Part shown: positions 43,577-46,319 of the stretch, one piece after another
How the letters are laid out: every line of letters starts with the position of its first letter
Position numbering within the stretch: the first letter of the stretch is position 1
DNA from: Chromera velia
Lineage: Eukaryota > Sar > Chromeraceae
Direction of reading: 5' to 3'
DNA: 46,319 bases
Assembly: GCA_018398765.1 (NCBI GenBank)
Contig: JAHBMJ010000503.1
Span: 1 to 46,319, forward strand
Notes under the pieces: generated by a model
Seen by the model: only the letters and a program-made list of their open reading frames with translations
Database searches by the model: none
Told to the model about the DNA's origin: nothing
Position numbers and translations under genes: made by a program

Positions 43577-44881
43577 TCATGACCACAGGTCGTTGAATTC
43601 CTCTAAAACCTGCACATAATCTCCCTTCCACTCCTTCGGCACTTCTCCCAGAACCTTCTCGAGATCGATTTTCGGAAGGTCCGTCTGCAAGGGAGAAGAA
43701 GGAGGACAATTGAGCGCAGTACCTGAACTCATGTCATTGGAAGAGAGGCGAGCAGAGGGAGCGACTGACCGAGGGTGTGATGGGGCCTGCTCTCCGGACC
43801 ATTTCTTAGACAGTTTTCCCGGGGACATGCGTTCACAACTCCTCAATCCCTCGGTCGCAGTCGTTGTCCTTGCTCCTGGATGCTCGGATGCTTTTGTGAC
43901 TGCAGAGACTGCAGCAATATGGACTGCCGACTCTGCAAATGAAAGGACTGTCTTTGGTCCTACTGTGAGTTTGACTCGGGAAATATTGGTGACTTCAATG
44001 ACTGCCACCCCTCCACGCACCACTACGAACTGTTCCGGAACTGCCAATCCCGGATGGGCACGGGGAAAATTCTTTCTGACCATCACCTCTGCCCCTTCAG
44101 GGGCATCCACAGAGACTCTCATCAACGCTTGGTGCCAATGGGGCATGCGAGTCCGCTTTAATGCGGAGACTACGGTTGGATGGAGACGGTCATCATAAAA
44201 TACATCAAATTCTGGGAGACCTTCCATATAGATTCTCTCATTGCGAGAGCAGTAGAAGATCTCCGGTGCCCTTGCCTGAAGGAAATTCATCCCCAAAATC
44301 AACTCATACCCTGAATTATTCTCTGTGACCAGCATAGGGTGCCCCACCGGTTTGGAAGAGTCGGTGGGGTGTGCAATCTGTACGTCCATCTCCCCCACTG
44401 TCGAAACCCCTTGATTTCCTATAGCTACCAAACCCAGAGAGGTTGCTCGTATCTCTCTTTCTCCCCTGTTTGCTACTGCTATATCAACTGAACTGACTTG
44501 TGCACCTGTGTCAATCAAACCTGTCACAACATACCCAGAAATCAATACAGAGACCCATGGCCTCGGGGCAGCTTTCACTCCTTTGCTTTTTACAGCAGAG
44601 CCGTCTGGAGCAAGAGACGGCCTGCGGGGTTTGTCTAGCTCCTCCCTCTCTCTTTCACCCCGCACAGCACCAGCCAACACACGAGCTGATGCAGGACTTC
44701 GAGGACACATAGGGGTGCTGCGAACAAGGGGGGAAGGAGGCGACTTCGTACTCAGGGCAGCCGGACCAGCCTCTAGGGCCGGCCGCGCTGTCCGTTTCCC
44801 GATGGGCAATCCGCTTTCCTGTGCTCCTTCGAGCCACAAATGCCACAGCCCCAGTAGTTCTGATGACCGACTATCCTCCAC
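43577..44881 (-). pseudogene. gypsy gag C-terminus and aspartic protease
   Basis: The protease motif [16 protein letters not shown] has its DTGA at 44512-44501, and [10 protein letters not shown] (the ILG-x-D/N-F-L motif) follows. A 100-residue linker leads to [19 protein letters not shown] and NDLWS before the TGA. The gag zinc knuckle [14 protein letters not shown] (44847-44806) is in a different frame from both the gag segment upstream and the protease downstream, so two compensating indels surround it. Confidence 0.85.
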
Positions 44882-45814
44882 CCTGGTGGTTTGCTGCAGA
44901 GTCCTCTGCGGTCGTTCCTTCCGGCTGCAGGCGGTGCAGACTGGCCAGAGTACTGGGATCTGTGGGAGTTGTTGTAGCTTGGCTGCTGCTGGAGAGGGTG
45001 GTAGGAGCCTCTGTTGCTATTCTGGAGTTACTGTCTGAGAGCCGCGATCTCTGCTCTCAACTGGTCGACTGCTGTTCGGCTGTAGTCAGGCTGGGTTTGG
45101 AAATTGGGTGTCTGGGGTCCTCTCTGTTTACCCTTGAGTGTCTGCTGCCTGCATGGCTGCGAGCTTTGCGAGTCCTTTCTCCTTGCTGATCTGCTTGTGC
45201 AGGAACCTCACTCGGGTGATCAGTCGGGCCCAGTCGTTGATTGGCGGTTCGGATGTTAATCGCGAGTTGAGGTCTTCGTAAAGGGTCCCAATGATTCAGA
45301 AGGGAAGGATGCGTGCTTTTGTTTCATGGCCAGGGCTGGCCTTTCGATACTCTGCAAGGAAATGATCGAGGTGTTGATCGAAATCGCCTCCGGAGGACAG
45401 GCGATAGCTTCCGAGAGTATAGACCGCCTGTGTTTGTTCTTGGGGTGTGGGTCAGAATTTTTGGAGGAAAGAAGCCTCCAGTGCTGCCTCATTTGCACAC
45501 AAGTTTCCTTTCTCTTTCAACCAATCCGTGAAAAGGTCCCCCACCCTATGCTTCTGCACCAGAATCTTGAGTTCCTTGATATTCAAGTTTCTATGGGTGT
45601 ACTTAGCCTTGAAGAGGGTCCACCAAGTGTCTGCATCATGCTTCTTTGGGTCAAAGGGGTCGCAGATTAGCCGGATATCCAGAGTCTTCAGCTTTGCCAA
45701 ATCGACTGGCATGTTGTTGAGGTGGTCGAATAGGCTTGCAAGTGGAGCGTGTTCAGCTTCTTCTATGTTAGCAAAAAGGAAAAGATTGAGAAAGCTCCTT
45801 CCCGTACGAAGCAA
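44882..45814 (-). pseudogene. gypsy gag
   Basis: Reads FDPKKHDADTWWTLFKAKYT, LVQKHRVGDLFTDWLKEKGN, then after TGA GSYRLSSGGDFDQHLDHFLA and ARLITRVRFLHKQISKEKGL, all in one frame apart from five stops (45452 TGA, 45296 TGA, 45128 TAA, 45086 TGA, 45017 TAG). The likely start codon context near 45779 reads ATA GAA GAA GCT GAA where ATG would be expected, so the start may have been lost by a G-to-A change. Confidence 0.75.
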
Positions 45815-45866
45815 ACCCAGAATGTCGTGAAAAGGAAAGGGTGCAGAGGTCCCTCAAATCGGGAAT

Positions 45867-45878
45867 GCTCTGCTGCCA
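45867..45878 (-). other. gypsy primer-binding site
   Basis: Minus strand TGGCAGCAGAGC, one base from the LTR end (...ATTCATCA). It resembles the initiator-Met tRNA type. Confidence 0.75.
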
Positions 45879-45879
45879 C

Positions 45880-46319
45880 TGATGAATCCGCTAGTGGGCA
45901 AGCTAGCGAGCTATACAGGGCTCTACATACACACAACTTACTTGAGTCTACTTCAGTACTCGTCTGTTGGGTCCTTCATTGTCATGTTGAGTTGTTCTGG
46001 TGAGATCTTTTCTAGGTGACGCACAGTGGTAAAAAAAAAAAAAAGAATAGACATGTCGAGATTTTTTTTTTCTTTTTTTTTTTTTTAGTCTGGTGGTCAA
46101 AGGTCTAAGTAAACTTAGCAAAGGTAGGTTTTGTAGTTAGATGTGTTTTTGTTATATGTTTTGCACTTCCAATAAAATAATAGAAGAACAAAAAATAAAA
46201 AAGATTAGGCTTCTCCAGATTTTTTTTTTCTTTTTTTTTATCACTGTGCGTCGCTTAGGATCTTTTCTGTATGGCTTGTCAAGTAATTCTTGCTTCGCAT
46301 GTATGCACGTCTGTATCGC
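45880..46319 (-). repeat. gypsy 5' LTR, split by a MITE and cut by the window end
   Basis: Segments 45880-46011 and 46259-46319 match the 3' LTR from TGATGAATCC to GTCTGTATCGC. About 280 bp of the LTR should lie beyond the window. Confidence 0.95.
46012..46258. mobile_element. 247 bp MITE with 8 bp target duplication (hAT-like)
   Basis: The ends are CTAGGTGACGCACAGTG and, inverted, CTAAGCGACGCACAGTG. GATCTTTT lies directly outside both ends (46004-46011 and 46259-46266), and the uninterrupted LTR has this octamer once in the variant form GATCCTTT. An 8 bp duplication with short inverted ends is typical of hAT elements, but the terminal CTA is not their most usual start. A-runs and T-runs lie just inside the ends. 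There is no coding capacity. Confidence 0.85.

Larger units (their letters stand above)
40253..46319 (-). mobile_element. Ty3/gypsy retrotransposon of chromovirus type, defective, runs off window
   Basis: The 3' LTR is 40253-40719 and the 5' LTR starts at 45880 and continues past the window end. Between them the minus strand encodes gag, protease, RT, RNase H, integrase and a chromodomain-like tail, the Ty3/gypsy order. The polypurine tract and the initiator-Met-like primer site sit at the expected edges. In-frame stops are TGA 45452, TGA 45296, TAA 45128, TGA 45086, TAG 45017, TGA 43577 and TGA 42186 (low coordinate of each). The RT core is deleted. LTR copies differ at roughly 15 of the 185 bases that can be compared, so it is older than the copia element. 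Confidence 0.95.

Overview
This window is nuclear DNA of an intron-rich eukaryote. Two long minus-strand genes can be rebuilt from many short GT-AG exons whose phases match. Simple-sequence DNA is very abundant, and the only other recognisable coding sequence is one aquaporin relic plus degenerate LTR retrotransposons. There are no bacterial operons, Shine-Dalgarno sites, rRNA genes or CRISPR arrays. The frequent CATGCATG motif, the LRR/HET-like family and the overall style suggest an alveolate alga, possibly a chromerid. That assignment is an inference and no single marker proves it.

Layout. 1-3416: a duplicated microsatellite-rich block, then six tandem copies of a 200-214 bp AT-rich unit. 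3434-5428: the 5' fragment of an LTR element (gag start, primer-binding-like site, possible LTR) that carries a 636 bp fold-back DNA transposon with a 9 bp target duplication. 5455-7236: GC-rich repeats and unassigned sequence. 7237-8787, plus strand: the C-terminal two thirds of an aquaporin, with a frameshift after its first NPA motif and a small palindrome at the start of its intron. 8788-11261: AT-rich, then microsatellite-rich, DNA.

About 11262-22732, minus strand (gene B): at least 17 exons encoding a coiled-coil protein that ends in an IPT/TIG domain followed by a PH domain. It contains three paralogous coiled-coil exons, one of them enlarged by a 63 bp minisatellite that has lost one base. 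24311-24727: a second fold-back repeat. 25008-30044, minus strand (gene A): a protein with an N-terminal Met-Gly-Cys acylation motif, a Cys-rich zinc-binding-like segment, a HET-like domain and C-terminal leucine-rich repeats. This resembles an intracellular receptor and is the most interesting gene here.

30832-36661: a structurally complete but dead Ty1/copia element with 220 bp LTRs and the 5 bp duplication TAGAA. 36667-40252: mostly unassigned DNA with one degenerate coding remnant. 40253-46319: a Ty3/gypsy element of chromovirus type that has lost its reverse transcriptase catalytic core. Its upstream LTR is split by a 247 bp MITE with an 8 bp duplication and runs off the window.

The two genes share strand and style but no evident pathway. 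The rest records repeated transposon insertion followed by transition-biased decay.
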